Shown in pieces: positions 1 to 8,130 of a stretch of 28,146 nt of DNA. The translations under genes and the position numbers were made by a program. Source of the DNA: Clostridium sp. UBA1056 (GTDB taxonomy: Bacteria > Bacillota > Clostridia > Clostridiales > Clostridiaceae); the NCBI GenBank assembly GCA_002316385.1, contig DCDL01000010.1, positions 39,875 to 68,020 of the forward strand. Direction: 5' to 3'. Within the stretch, counting starts at the first letter, position 1; each line of letters begins with the position of its first letter. The notes below the pieces were generated by a model that was given only the letters and a program-made list of their open reading frames with translations, had not been told where the DNA came from and did not search any database.

Positions 1-104
1 GAACCTGTTTCCTTGTCTAACTCAAAATATACTTCCCATCTTTGACTTATTATTTATTTTCAGATGCCTAAAACTATATTTTAATAATGCAGAGGTGGAA
101 GTTT

Positions 105-347
105 ATGGGTAAGACTCCGTTAAAGAAAGTAATAAAATCTAAATTGAAAGCTAATAAAGAATTAACTCCACAAGAAGCTTTAAGAGAAAAGATAAAGTAT
201 GATATAGTAGAAGAATTAGGCTTAGCAGACAAGGTAAATGAATTTGGGTGGAGTAGTTTAACGGCTGAAGAAACAGGAAGAATTGGAGGCATGATGACTA
301 AAAAGAAAAAAGGGTTAAATATTCCTAAGAATGATGAGTTTTTTTAG
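105..347 (+). CDS. small acid-soluble spore protein, alpha/beta-type family
   Basis: Encodes an 80-residue basic protein of the alpha/beta-type SASP family, which coats and protects DNA in dormant spores and is degraded at germination. The C-terminal half carries the family pattern: KYDIVEELGLADKV, then FGWSSLTAEETGRIGG and a lysine-rich MTKKKK tail. The N-terminal KTPLKKVIKSKLK extension is of the kind seen in clostridial members. ATG 105 is preferred over the in-frame ATG at 87 because AGAGGTGG (91-98) sits 6 nt before it. The gene appears monocistronic. A forespore (sigma-G) promoter would be expected, but I could not identify one in the 86 bases available upstream. Confidence 0.85.
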   Translation: MGKTPLKKVIKSKLKANKELTPQEALREKIKYDIVEELGLADKVNEFGWSSLTAEETGRIGGMMTKKKKGLNIPKNDEFF

Positions 348-581
348 ATGTATATATTATAGTAATAATTCATTCTAATCAAGAATTTTTAAGTATGGAA
401 AGAATTATTAATTAGGATAAATTAATTAAGATAAATTATTAATCTGACTCAGAAGTTCAATTGTAGCTTATATAAATATAAAGAGGTGAAATTCCTTATA
501 TAATTGTAGAAGATTTCTTAGACAAAATAAAGAAAGTAATGTAAAATGGATAGGTGATTATATAGAAAAGATGGTGAACCT

Positions 582-1328
582 ATGGACTGTTATAATGATT
601 TTGCTGATATATATGATGAGCTTATTAATGAAGATATAAATTATAGAAGTTGGGCAGATAAAATTATTGAGATTTGCAAGGAATATAAAGTTGGAAGAAG
701 AGATTATTTAGATCTAGCCTGTGGTACAGGAAACTTTACAAAATTAATTGGAAAAAACTTTATATTTACAACAGCTATAGATTTATCAGAATATATGCTA
801 TCCATTGCAGATGAAAAATTAAAGGCTGAGGGAATTAAAGCTAAAGTTATGTGTCAAGATATATGTAACTTTAATCTTAAAAAGCAATTTGATTTAATAA
901 CCTGTGGATTGGATTCAACTAACTATATAGTTGAAGATCAAAAACTTAAACTGTATTTTATGTCAGTGAATAAACACTTAAAAGACGATGGAATTTTTAT
1001 TTTTGATATTAATACAGAGTATAAGATTAAGCATATATTAGGAAATAACATCTTTAATTATGATAGTGAAGATGTAGTATATATATGGGAAAATCAATTA
1101 CAAGAAGATATAGTGGATATGTATTTAACTTTTTTTGTGAAAAAAGGACAAGTGTATCATAGATTTGATGAACATCATAGAGAAAGAGCATATAGTGATA
1201 TAAAAATAGAAAAATTTATAGATGAAGCAGGGCTCTTTATAGAAAAAAAATTTAACTGCTATGAAGAAACTGCTATAAACGAGAACACAGAGAGAATTAC
1301 CTATGTTTTACGTAAGAAAGGATGTTAA
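582..1328 (+). CDS. class I SAM-dependent methyltransferase
   Basis: A 248-residue Rossmann-fold methyltransferase. Motif I is DLACGTGNFT (about residues 46-55), followed by an acidic strand end (AIDLSEYML) and a post-I segment QFDLITCGLDSTNYI. The substrate is not evident; small cytosolic enzymes of this type are usually annotated only as class I methyltransferases. The AGAAAAGATGGTG stretch just upstream of ATG 582 is the likely ribosome binding region. The stop lies 4 nt before the Hsp33 start, and the Hsp33 Shine-Dalgarno is inside the end of this gene, so the two are probably co-transcribed and translationally coupled. Confidence 0.85.
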   Translation: MDCYNDFADIYDELINEDINYRSWADKIIEICKEYKVGRRDYLDLACGTGNFTKLIGKNFIFTTAIDLSEYMLSIADEKLKAEGIKAKVMCQDICNFNLKKQFDLITCGLDSTNYIVEDQKLKLYFMSVNKHLKDDGIFIFDINTEYKIKHILGNNIFNYDSEDVVYIWENQLQEDIVDMYLTFFVKKGQVYHRFDEHHRERAYSDIKIEKFIDEAGLFIEKKFNCYEETAINENTERITYVLRKKGC

Positions 1329-1332
1329 AGTA

Positions 1333-2214
1333 ATGAAAGATAAATTAATTAGAGCTACTGCAAAAGATGGTCAAGTGAGAATAATTGCAGCTACTACAAC
1401 GGAGTTAGTAGATGAGGCAACTAGAACTCATGAATGTATGCCAACAGCATCAGCGGCATTAGGTAGAATGTTAACTGGTGGAGTTTTAATGGGAGCTATG
1501 TTAAAAAATGATACTGATAGCTTAACTATTCAAATAGATGGTGGAGGGGAAGCTAAAGGAATTACTGTTACTGCTCATCATGATGGAAGTGTTAAAGGAT
1601 ACATAGGCGATCCACAAGTAGATCTACCTTTAAATGAAAAGGGTAAGTTAGAAGTTGGTGGTGCTATAGGTAAAAATGGATATCTAAAGGTAATTAAAGA
1701 TATGGGACTTAAAGAACCTTATGTAGGGCAAGTACCTATATATACTGGAGAAGTAGGTGATGATATAGCATATTACTTCACTGTATCAGAGCAAACACCT
1801 TCTGCAGTTGCTTTAGGAGTACTAGTAGATACAAATCTATCTATAAAAGCTGCTGGAGGATTTATTGTGCAAATGATGCCAGGTGCATCAGAGTTTTTGG
1901 CAGACATTATAACTTATAGATTAGAAGAAATTCCATCCATTACATCTATGATAGATAAAGGAATGACTATTGAAGAGATATTGGAATTTGTATTTGAAGA
2001 TATGGATTTAAAAATATATGATTCTTTAACACCGATTTATAAATGTGATTGTTCAAGAGAAAGAATAGAAAGAGTGTTAATGAGTATAGGTAAAAATGAT
2101 TTACAAGAAATATACGATGATGGCAAAACAGAAGAAGTTTTATGTCATTTTTGTAATAAGACCTATGAGTTTAAAACAGAGGATATTAAAAAAATATTAG
2201 ATACTGTTAAATAA
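1333..2214 (+). CDS. hslO: Hsp33 redox-regulated chaperonin
   Basis: Encodes the 293-residue cytosolic holdase Hsp33, activated by oxidative unfolding. The N-terminal domain begins KLIRATAKDGQVRIIAA, as in the family. The C-terminal redox switch is intact: C238-D-C240 and C271-H-F-C274, the four zinc ligands that form disulfides under oxidative stress. ATG 1333 is chosen because AAGAAAGGATG (1314-1323) lies about 10 nt upstream and the family starts at this point; the in-frame ATG at 1303 lies inside the preceding gene. The adjacent upstream methyltransferase is probably in the same transcript. Confidence 0.95.
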   Translation: MKDKLIRATAKDGQVRIIAATTTELVDEATRTHECMPTASAALGRMLTGGVLMGAMLKNDTDSLTIQIDGGGEAKGITVTAHHDGSVKGYIGDPQVDLPLNEKGKLEVGGAIGKNGYLKVIKDMGLKEPYVGQVPIYTGEVGDDIAYYFTVSEQTPSAVALGVLVDTNLSIKAAGGFIVQMMPGASEFLADIITYRLEEIPSITSMIDKGMTIEEILEFVFEDMDLKIYDSLTPIYKCDCSRERIERVLMSIGKNDLQEIYDDGKTEEVLCHFCNKTYEFKTEDIKKILDTVK

Positions 2215-2248
2215 TTTTATTAGGATAAAAGAAATTTTAAAAAGTATA

Positions 2249-2277
2249 TTGACAATGAACTTAAAATTTAATATAAT
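2249..2277 (+). promoter_or_regulatory. sigma-A-type promoter of the tRNA cluster
   Basis: TTGACA at 2249-2254 and TATAAT at 2272-2277 are separated by exactly 17 nt, a perfect vegetative promoter. It lies about 90 nt before the first tRNA and after the hslO stop, so it most likely drives the five-tRNA transcript. A second TTGACA at 2321 has no well-spaced -10. Confidence 0.8.
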
Positions 2278-2366
2278 AATCTTTGTTAAGAGTTGGAAAA
2301 ATAAAGTGTTTTCTCAAAACTTGACAAAGATTATTTATTAATAATGGTGTCACAAGTTTAAATTTT

Positions 2367-2442
2367 GGTCGCATAGCTCAGCTGGGAGAGCACCTGCCTT
2401 ACAAGCAGGGGGTCACAGGTTCGATCCCTGTTGCGACCACCA
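2367..2442 (+). tRNA. tRNA-Val (anticodon TAC)
   Basis: A 76-nt cloverleaf including an encoded CCA. The acceptor arm GGTCGCA pairs with TGCGACC. The D-arm is GCTC...GAGC, the anticodon stem-loop CTGCC-TTACAAG-CAG(G)G carries anticodon TAC, and the T-loop is GGTTCGATCC. First of five closely packed tRNAs with no internal promoters. Confidence 0.97.
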
Positions 2443-2454
2443 CAAAATCTTTAT

Positions 2455-2531
2455 GGCCCAGTGGCTCAGTTGGTTAGAGTGCCGGCCTGTCACGCCGGAG
2501 GTCGAGGGTTCGAGTCCCTTCTGGGTCGCCA
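2455..2531 (+). tRNA. tRNA-Asp (anticodon GTC)
   Basis: A 77-nt tRNA with encoded CCA. The acceptor GGCCCAG pairs with CTGGGTC through one G-U pair. The anticodon stem is CCGGC/GCCGG around CTGTCAC (anticodon GTC), and the T-arm is GAGGGTTCGAGTCCCTT. The discriminator is G, as usual for Asp. Confidence 0.97.
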
Positions 2532-2553
2532 ATAAATTCTAAAATTTGTGTCT

Positions 2554-2629
<76 letters not shown>

Positions 2630-2636
2630 TTATTAA

Positions 2637-2711
2637 GCGGGAGTGGCTCAGTGGTAGAGCGTCACCTTGCCAAGGTGAACGTCGCGAGTTCGAATCTCGT
2701 CTTCCGCTCCA
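2637..2711 (+). tRNA. tRNA-Gly (anticodon GCC)
   Basis: A 75-nt tRNA with encoded CCA and discriminator U. The acceptor GCGGGAG pairs with CTTCCGC through one G-U pair. The anticodon stem CACCT/AGGTG encloses TGCCA (anticodon GCC), and the T-arm CGAG-TTCGAAT-CTCG is intact. Confidence 0.97.
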
Positions 2712-2715
2712 ATAT

Positions 2716-2789
2716 GGCGCCATAGCCAAGTGGTAAGGCAGAGGCCTGCAAAGCCTTTATCCCCAGTTCAAATCTGGGTGGCGCCTCCA
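2716..2789 (+). tRNA. tRNA-Cys (anticodon GCA)
   Basis: A 74-nt tRNA with encoded CCA and discriminator U, the typical Cys identity base. The acceptor GGCGCCA pairs with TGGCGCC. The anticodon loop CTGCAAA gives anticodon GCA, and the T-arm is CCCAG-TTCAAAT-CTGGG. Last tRNA of the cluster; the terminator starts immediately after it. Confidence 0.97.
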
Positions 2790-2825
2790 AAAAGACTTGT
2801 AAGTAACTTACTTACAAGTCTTTTT
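2789..2825 (+). terminator. intrinsic terminator of the tRNA operon
   Basis: GACTTGTAAGTAA (2794-2806) is perfectly complementary to 2808-2820. The stem is flanked by A5 and T5, so it can extend to 18 bp. It begins at the last base of tRNA-Cys. Because of the flanking A and T tracts it can work in both directions, and it could also stop the minus-strand M20 homologue that ends at 2897. Confidence 0.9.
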
Positions 2826-2896
2826 GCTTTGTATAGTTTTGATAGCTAAAAAACCTAATTCTAATATACTATATATTAAAATTAGATTTTAGTTAT

Positions 2897-4045
2897 TTAT
2901 ATATCTTTAGAAAGAAGTGCTGTGCTTTCATGTATTAAATCTTTACGATCAATTAAATCTATAGAAGTTAGACTTAAAGCTTCAATAGATTTCCATATAT
3001 TACACTGAGCATATTCTGTTAGGGTTGAATCTCTAAATTCCTTTGAAGGGCAAGGAATAGAGGAGTCAGTTACTATTGATATAGATGGATATATAGTAGG
3101 CGTAGTATGACTTACAGTACCAATACCTAAAGGGTATAGCATTTTTTTACCACAATTTATTTCAATTAAACAACTTTCTTTTAAATTACTTTCAAATAAT
3201 TTATTTATTATTTTATTATCTAAAAGTTCTTTACATGGAAGCTCTATTAACTTAATAGAACAATTTATATTTATGATATCTTCTATACATTTAATATATT
3301 TTCTTATGCTTTCTTCAATTTTATTAGACAATTTGCAGTTTTTTGATTTAATTTCAAACTTAACCTTTGCACATGAAGGATATTCACTTAGTGCATTATC
3401 ACAGGTGAGATTTAAGTGATCCATATAACAGTCCTTCGAGATATTTTTAATTAATTCATTTATAAAATGTACTGTATGCAGGCATACATCTAATGAACTT
3501 TGATTAGCATTATCATTAGAGATAAGTAAATTATTATAATCGAGCTGTAAGGTTGTGCACGCTTGAGAAGTATTGTTAATAGATGTGACATTATCTACAT
3601 GAGGAGCAAAAATCACACTACAATTTTCAAACACATTTTCTTTTGTCATTATAATTTCAGACCCATTAGAATATTTTCCAGGACATCCTATCACTACAAT
3701 AGATCCACCTATTTTATCTATAATGGAAGATAAACCTATGGCTGCGCCTAAGGACATAGTAGCATTAGCATTATTACCAAACACATGCCCATCATCACTT
3801 CCACTACTATATTTACATATAAAACATATCTCTGGATGGTCGTTTCCAATCATTGCACGAAAAGCTGTTGGAATACCCATAAAGTTTCTTTCAATATTAA
3901 AATTATATTTTTCCAAAAGTTTTATAATGTAGTCTGATGACTTATACTCATTAAAGCAACTTTCACTAGTATCATATAGAAATTTATTAACATCTAGTAT
4001 TTCTGATTTTATAGTAGATAAAAAGCTCAAAACGTTTTGTTTCAA
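2897..4045 (-). CDS. M20-family peptidase/amidohydrolase homologue with degenerate metal site
   Basis: A 382-residue protein whose order of motifs follows the M20 metallopeptidase/amidohydrolase family, but nearly every catalytic position is changed. The usual EYDAL...GHGCGHN segment reads KYSSGSDDGHVFGNN (about residues 78-92): Glu to Lys, Asp to Ser, Cys to Phe, His to Asn. The PAEE segment reads PGKY (about 122-125). The C-terminal AHTKEF reads CPSKEF (about 331-336). A family-like PTIYP block with His to Tyr lies near 315. The frame is intact over the full family length, which argues for selection on a non-enzymatic role rather than decay. The start is TTG at 4045, with AGGGAGGG about 8 nt upstream. 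It sits alone on the minus strand. Confidence 0.75.
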   Translation of the reverse strand: MKQNVLSFLSTIKSEILDVNKFLYDTSESCFNEYKSSDYIIKLLEKYNFNIERNFMGIPTAFRAMIGNDHPEICFICKYSSGSDDGHVFGNNANATMSLGAAIGLSSIIDKIGGSIVVIGCPGKYSNGSEIIMTKENVFENCSVIFAPHVDNVTSINNTSQACTTLQLDYNNLLISNDNANQSSLDVCLHTVHFINELIKNISKDCYMDHLNLTCDNALSEYPSCAKVKFEIKSKNCKLSNKIEESIRKYIKCIEDIININCSIKLIELPCKELLDNKIINKLFESNLKESCLIEINCGKKMLYPLGIGTVSHTTPTIYPSISIVTDSSIPCPSKEFRDSTLTEYAQCNIWKSIEALSLTSIDLIDRKDLIHESTALLSKDI

Positions 4046-4478
4046 TTATAACCCTCCCTACAATGTCAAAGATATCAACTATAACTTTATATAATTAGTA
4101 TGTGCACATATATTTATATTATCCTGTAATAGATTTATAGATGTTAAGGATAACTTAATGATAGTACTAAGTTATATATTAATAATTAGAAGAAAAATAA
4201 ATGATAAATAGATATATTAGTATTTCAACTTGTTAATAGGATATTTAATGTTACTTTAGGTAGAAAAAGTATGAATTATAAGATGAAATTTTTTTTTTGG
4301 ACAAAATAAAAAAAAGAATTTTATGAATAAAATATATTATAAGGGGCGAGAATTTAGACAGTCTTAACATGAAGTAAAGCTTAGTGAAATTATTGTATTT
4401 TAGCTAAGTTAACTTATTCAAAGACAATATAATAATAGACTAACAAGCTCTATTGGATAAATTTTGAGGGGGAAAAAT
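4046..4478. other. gene-free stretch between divergent genes
   Basis: The region between the minus-strand M20 homologue and plus-strand gin. It holds the M20 Shine-Dalgarno at its left edge. A TATAAT at 4428-4433 about 50 nt before gin has no good -35 at the right spacing, so a sporulation sigma factor may be used. No coding frame, tRNA or terminator is convincing here. Confidence 0.6.
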
Positions 4479-4685
4479 ATGAATAAGGAATGTATTATAT
4501 GCAGAAAGCCTCTAGATAATGGTATACTTATATATGGACGAAGAATTTGTGAGAACTGTGAAAAAAGATTATTAACAATAGAAACCAATACAGATTTCTA
4601 TGAATTTTATAAGAACTGTATTAAAAAGAATCTAGTTCAACTTATACCAAGAGGAGTGAGTGATAGGTGCCAAGATTACCGATAG
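4479..4685 (+). CDS. csfB: sigma-G inhibitor Gin (CsfB)
   Basis: A 68-residue zinc-finger-like anti-sigma factor. It carries two CxxC pairs, C5-I-I-C8 and C24-E-N-C27, around the family segment LDNGILIYGRRICENCEKRLL, then FYEFYKNCIKK and LVQLIPRG. In B. subtilis, Gin blocks premature or ectopic activity of sigma-G (and sigma-E) during sporulation. ATG 4479 follows GAGGGGG (4466-4472) at about 6 nt; the upstream in-frame TTG at 4464 overlaps that site and is not used. The 3' end overlaps the decarboxylase start by 19 nt, so the two genes are translationally coupled. In B. subtilis csfB heads the same block (yaaO, tmk, yaaQ). Confidence 0.9.
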   Translation: MNKECIICRKPLDNGILIYGRRICENCEKRLLTIETNTDFYEFYKNCIKKNLVQLIPRGVSDRCQDYR

Positions 4686-6103
4686 TGCATGCACTATTGA
4701 AATACAAAGAAGAAGAAAATAGCTATTTTGCTATGCCAGGACATAAAATGGGAAAAGCTTATGAAGATACAAAAGAAGGAAAGGTTTTATTAGATAATTT
4801 TATTAAATTTGATATTACTGAGGTAGATGGTGTAGATAATCTACATCATCCCACAGGTATAATAAAAGAAGGACAAGAACAGCTTGCTAATTATTATGGA
4901 AGTAAAAAATCTTACTTTTTAGTTAATGGAAGTACTTCAGGAAATATGATTATGATATTTGCCACATTTAAAGAAGGGGATAAAATAATCGTAGAAAGAA
5001 ACTGCCATAGATCAGTATTCAATAGTATAATACTACGTAAATTAAAACCAATATATGTAATGAATGAAGTAAGTAAAAAATATGATGCACCTTTTTCTAT
5101 TAATAAGAAGCATCTATTTAAGGTAATAAAAGAAAATCAAGATGCCAAAGGGATATTATTAACTTATCCGAGCTATTACGGTATTTGTACAGATTTGGAG
5201 GAAATAGTTAAAGAAGCTAAGAAATATAATATGAAGGTATTAATAGATTCTGCTCATGGAGCACACTTTGGAATTATAGATGAATTACCTGAAAATCCAC
5301 TTAAATTAGGTTGTGATATGGTCGTTCATAGCGCTCATAAAACTTTGCCAAGTCTAACACAAACATCATTTTTACATGTGAATTGTGAGGAACTTTTAGA
5401 AGATGTTAGTTTCTACACTAGTGCCTTTTTGACAACTAGTCCTTCCTATGTATTTCTTGCAAGTATGGATTATAGTAGATATTATTTACAACAGTATGGA
5501 AAAAAAGATTATAGTACTTTGATTACTCTATGTGGGAAATATAGAATAAAAATAAATGATCTTGGGTTTTATCATATAATAGATGAATATGATATAATAG
5601 GACAAAACCAATCTGTTAAAAGCAGAGTATATATTGATAAGACTAGATATATTATAAATGTACCTAAAGGGTTTAGTGGTCATCTATTATTAGACTATTT
5701 AAAAGAAAATAAAATTCAATGTGAAATGAGCGACTCAAGAAATGTAGTATTAATTTTTGCTACCTCAAATACTAAGGATGATTTTGATAAATTATATAGA
5801 GTACTAAAAGAATGTAATAAAGATATTTTAAAAGAACAATATGTGAAGCCTAAGGAGTATGATATTCCACCAATAGAAAAATTACCATGGGAAACTATAG
5901 ACATGAAAAAAGTAGAGTGTAGACTTGAGAGTTCTATAAATAAAGTGTGCGGACAAGCTATAGTTCCATACCCACCTGGAGTACCGCTAATAATGCCAGG
6001 TGAAATTGTTACAAAAGATATTATTGATATAATAGGATACTATAGAGATAATAAGATTACACTATTAGGAGTTAAAGATGATAGTTTAGTTATAATAAAA
6101 TAA
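4667..6103 (+). CDS. Orn/Lys/Arg decarboxylase family PLP enzyme (YaaO/SpeA-like)
   Basis: A 478-residue fold-type I PLP enzyme of the basic amino-acid decarboxylase family. It shows FAMPGHKMG near the N-terminus, YFLVNGSTSGNM (phosphate-binding region), IDSAHGAHFG, and HSAHKTLPSLTQ with the Schiff-base lysine. The C-terminal decarboxylase domain has IVPYPPGVPLIMPGE. It probably decarboxylates lysine or arginine to a polyamine precursor, but the substrate cannot be read from sequence. The start is GTG 4667, with GAGGAGTGA (4651-4659) upstream, inside the end of gin. Its place between gin and tmk matches yaaO in B. subtilis. Confidence 0.9.
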   Translation: MPRLPIVHALLKYKEEENSYFAMPGHKMGKAYEDTKEGKVLLDNFIKFDITEVDGVDNLHHPTGIIKEGQEQLANYYGSKKSYFLVNGSTSGNMIMIFATFKEGDKIIVERNCHRSVFNSIILRKLKPIYVMNEVSKKYDAPFSINKKHLFKVIKENQDAKGILLTYPSYYGICTDLEEIVKEAKKYNMKVLIDSAHGAHFGIIDELPENPLKLGCDMVVHSAHKTLPSLTQTSFLHVNCEELLEDVSFYTSAFLTTSPSYVFLASMDYSRYYLQQYGKKDYSTLITLCGKYRIKINDLGFYHIIDEYDIIGQNQSVKSRVYIDKTRYIINVPKGFSGHLLLDYLKENKIQCEMSDSRNVVLIFATSNTKDDFDKLYRVLKECNKDILKEQYVKPKEYDIPPIEKLPWETIDMKKVECRLESSINKVCGQAIVPYPPGVPLIMPGEIVTKDIIDIIGYYRDNKITLLGVKDDSLVIIK

Positions 6104-6145
6104 CATAAAAGCGTATAAGAAGAGGCAAGTTTGGAGGTAAGTTAT

Positions 6146-6772
6146 TTGAATAAAGGGTTATTAATAGCATTGGAAGGTCCAGATGGTAGTGGAAAGTCTA
6201 CACAAATAGAGTTGCTAGAAAAGTATTTTGTAGATAAGGGTATTGAAGTTATAAGAACAAGAGAGCCAGGTGGAACTAGAATTAGTGAGAAAATTAGAGA
6301 GATAATTTTGGATAATGATAACCAAGAGATGGATAATATGTGTGAGGCTTTATTATATTCAGCAGCAAGAGCTCAGTTAGTAAGAGAAGTAATAAAGCCT
6401 GCTATTGCTGAAGGAAAGGTGGTTTTATGTGATAGATTTGTGTATTCATCTATAGTTTATCAGGGAATTGCTAGGGAATTAGGAATAGATACAGTAAAAT
6501 CTATAAATGACTTTGCTTTAGGAGGACTTGAAGCAGATTTAGTATTTATGATAAGTATTCCTTATGAGAAAGGAATTGAAAGAAAGAAAAGCCAAAGAGA
6601 ATTAGATAGACTTGAAAATGTTGGTATGGATTTTCATAAAAAAGTTTTTGAAGCATATTCAAAAATTGGTAGCATTTATGATAAAATAGAATTAATAAAT
6701 GGAGATGACTCTATAGAAAATATTCATAGAAACATAGTAAATAGAGTTGAATCCTATATAAAGCATAAATAA
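6146..6772 (+). CDS. tmk: thymidylate kinase
   Basis: A 208-residue dTMP kinase that makes dTDP for DNA synthesis. The P-loop is GPDGSGKST near the N-terminus. The DRx motif appears as LCDRFVYSS with the following YQG, the TREPGGT segment is present, and the LID region is RKKSQRELDRLE. Two in-frame TTG codons compete; TTG 6146 is preferred because GGAGGT (6133-6138) lies 7-8 nt before it, whereas TTG 6131 overlaps that site. It belongs to the gin-decarboxylase-tmk-darA run. Confidence 0.95.
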   Translation: MNKGLLIALEGPDGSGKSTQIELLEKYFVDKGIEVIRTREPGGTRISEKIREIILDNDNQEMDNMCEALLYSAARAQLVREVIKPAIAEGKVVLCDRFVYSSIVYQGIARELGIDTVKSINDFALGGLEADLVFMISIPYEKGIERKKSQRELDRLENVGMDFHKKVFEAYSKIGSIYDKIELINGDDSIENIHRNIVNRVESYIKHK

Positions 6773-6791
6773 AATTTAGGAGGGGTACTAT

Positions 6792-7121
6792 ATGAAATTA
6801 GTAATTGCAATAGTTCAAGATGACGATGCTATGGATTTAATTGATCTCTTAACAGAGAATGGCTTAAGAGTTACAAAGCTTGCAACTACAGGTGGATTTT
6901 TAAAAGCAGGAAATACAACATTAATGATAGGTGTAGATGAAAATAAAGTTGATACTGTTTTAGGATATATAGAAGAAATCTGTAAAGTTAGAAAACAACT
7001 TATATCATCACCTTCTCCAGTTGCTGGTTCCACAGGAGTATACGTTCCATATCCTATAGAGGTGAATATAGGCGGCGCTACTATATTTGTTGTTGATGTA
7101 GATAAGTTTTTAAGAGTATAA
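6792..7121 (+). CDS. darA: cyclic-di-AMP receptor DarA (PstA/YaaQ)
   Basis: A 109-residue PII-like trimeric protein that binds c-di-AMP. It begins MKLVIAIVQDDDAMDLIDLL, continues with TKLATTGGFLKAGNTTLMIG (a conserved ligand-loop segment), and ends with a YPIEVNIGGATIFVVDV strand pair; all are family signatures. AGGAGGGG at 6779-6786 is a strong ribosome binding site. The tmk-darA-holB order matches tmk-yaaQ-(yaaR)-holB in B. subtilis; yaaR is absent here. Confidence 0.95.
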   Translation: MKLVIAIVQDDDAMDLIDLLTENGLRVTKLATTGGFLKAGNTTLMIGVDENKVDTVLGYIEEICKVRKQLISSPSPVAGSTGVYVPYPIEVNIGGATIFVVDVDKFLRV

Positions 7122-7136
7122 TATAATTTAAGTGAG

Positions 7137-7173
7137 ATAATGTACAATAAGTTAAACTTATTGTACATTATTT
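7137..7173 (+). terminator. hairpin between darA and holB
   Basis: AATGTACAATAAGTT (7139-7153) pairs perfectly with 7155-7169, extendable by two more A-T pairs, and is followed by the weak T-rich run ATTTATTATAT. It can act as a partial terminator or as an RNA-processing or stability boundary between the tmk-darA and holB-ricT parts of the block. Confidence 0.6.
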
Positions 7174-7192
7174 ATTATATAGGAAGGAGCAG

Positions 7193-8128
7193 ATGAGTAT
7201 GATAGGTCATGATAAGATGAAAAATAGCTTACTAGAAGCAATTAATAATAATAAATTTACTCATGCTCATATATTAGTTGGAGAAAAAGGAATAGGAAAA
7301 AGTGTTCTAGCTAAATTTATAGCATTAAAGCTTTTAGGTATAGATACAGTTAGGGAACATGTAGATATAATTTATTGGTCTTTAGATAAAGGAAAGTCGT
7401 CTATAGGGGTAAACACCGTAAGAAATATTATAGAGGAATGTAATAAGAAACCCTTTGAGGGAGATAATAAGGTTATTATCATAGACAATGGTGACAAAAT
7501 TACATTTCAGGCCCAAAATGCATTTTTAAAAACCATAGAGGAGCCTCCAGCCAATGTTTATATATTTATACTATGTGAAGAGTTAGAAGGTATGCTAGAT
7601 ACAATTAAATCAAGGTGTGGTATACATAAATTAAAGTCATTATCAGATGAAGAGATGATTTTATTTCTTAAGAATAGATATGCAGGAATCGAAGAGGAGA
7701 AGCTATTAGTAGCTACTTCTTTTGCAAAAGGAATACCAGGAAAAGCAGAAAGTCTAATAGAAAATGAAGATTTTAATTTAATAAGAAATACAATTTTTGA
7801 ACTTATATATAGAATTAAGGATAAAGATTATGAAACATCTTTAGACTATGAAAAGTTTTTTAATGATTATAGTAGTAGCCAGGAGGAAGTTTTAGATATA
7901 GTTATAACTATAATAAGAGATATAATTATATATAAAGAAATTGGTGATGAAAGACTATTAATAAACATTGATAAAATATCAGAAATTAAAGATTTAGTTA
8001 ATATATTTTCATTAAGCAAATTAAATGGTATGATTAACATTGTAGATGAAACAAGAAAGATTTTAAAAAATAATGTAAACTCGTCATTGGCATTTATAAC
8101 GATGGTTTTGAGAATGCAGGAGGTTTAA
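7193..8128 (+). CDS. holB: DNA polymerase III delta' subunit
   Basis: A 311-residue clamp-loader subunit. It has the Walker A-like GEKGIGKS (about 30-37), IIIDNGDKITFQAQNAFLKTIEEPP in the Walker B and sensor region, and the SRC motif in IKSRCG. The four-cysteine zinc module of enterobacterial delta' is not visible. AAGGAG at 7184-7189 is only 3 nt from ATG 7193 but 9 nt from the in-frame ATG at 7199, so translation may start at 7199 (309 residues). The stop lies 2 nt before the ricT start. Confidence 0.92.
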   Translation: MSMIGHDKMKNSLLEAINNNKFTHAHILVGEKGIGKSVLAKFIALKLLGIDTVREHVDIIYWSLDKGKSSIGVNTVRNIIEECNKKPFEGDNKVIIIDNGDKITFQAQNAFLKTIEEPPANVYIFILCEELEGMLDTIKSRCGIHKLKSLSDEEMILFLKNRYAGIEEEKLLVATSFAKGIPGKAESLIENEDFNLIRNTIFELIYRIKDKDYETSLDYEKFFNDYSSSQEEVLDIVITIIRDIIIYKEIGDERLLINIDKISEIKDLVNIFSLSKLNGMINIVDETRKILKNNVNSSLAFITMVLRMQEV

Positions 8129-8130
8129 AT

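Noticed and set aside
470..542. Possible remnant coding segment ending IVEDFLDKIKKVM before the methyltransferase
   Set aside because: About 20 codons, no start codon in frame and no clear parent gene; too short to support a pseudogene.
4350..4361. GAATTTAGACAG shared in inverted form with 27940-27951, considered as IS terminal repeats
   Set aside because: A 12-base match in AT-rich DNA of this length is expected by chance, and flanking bases do not extend it.
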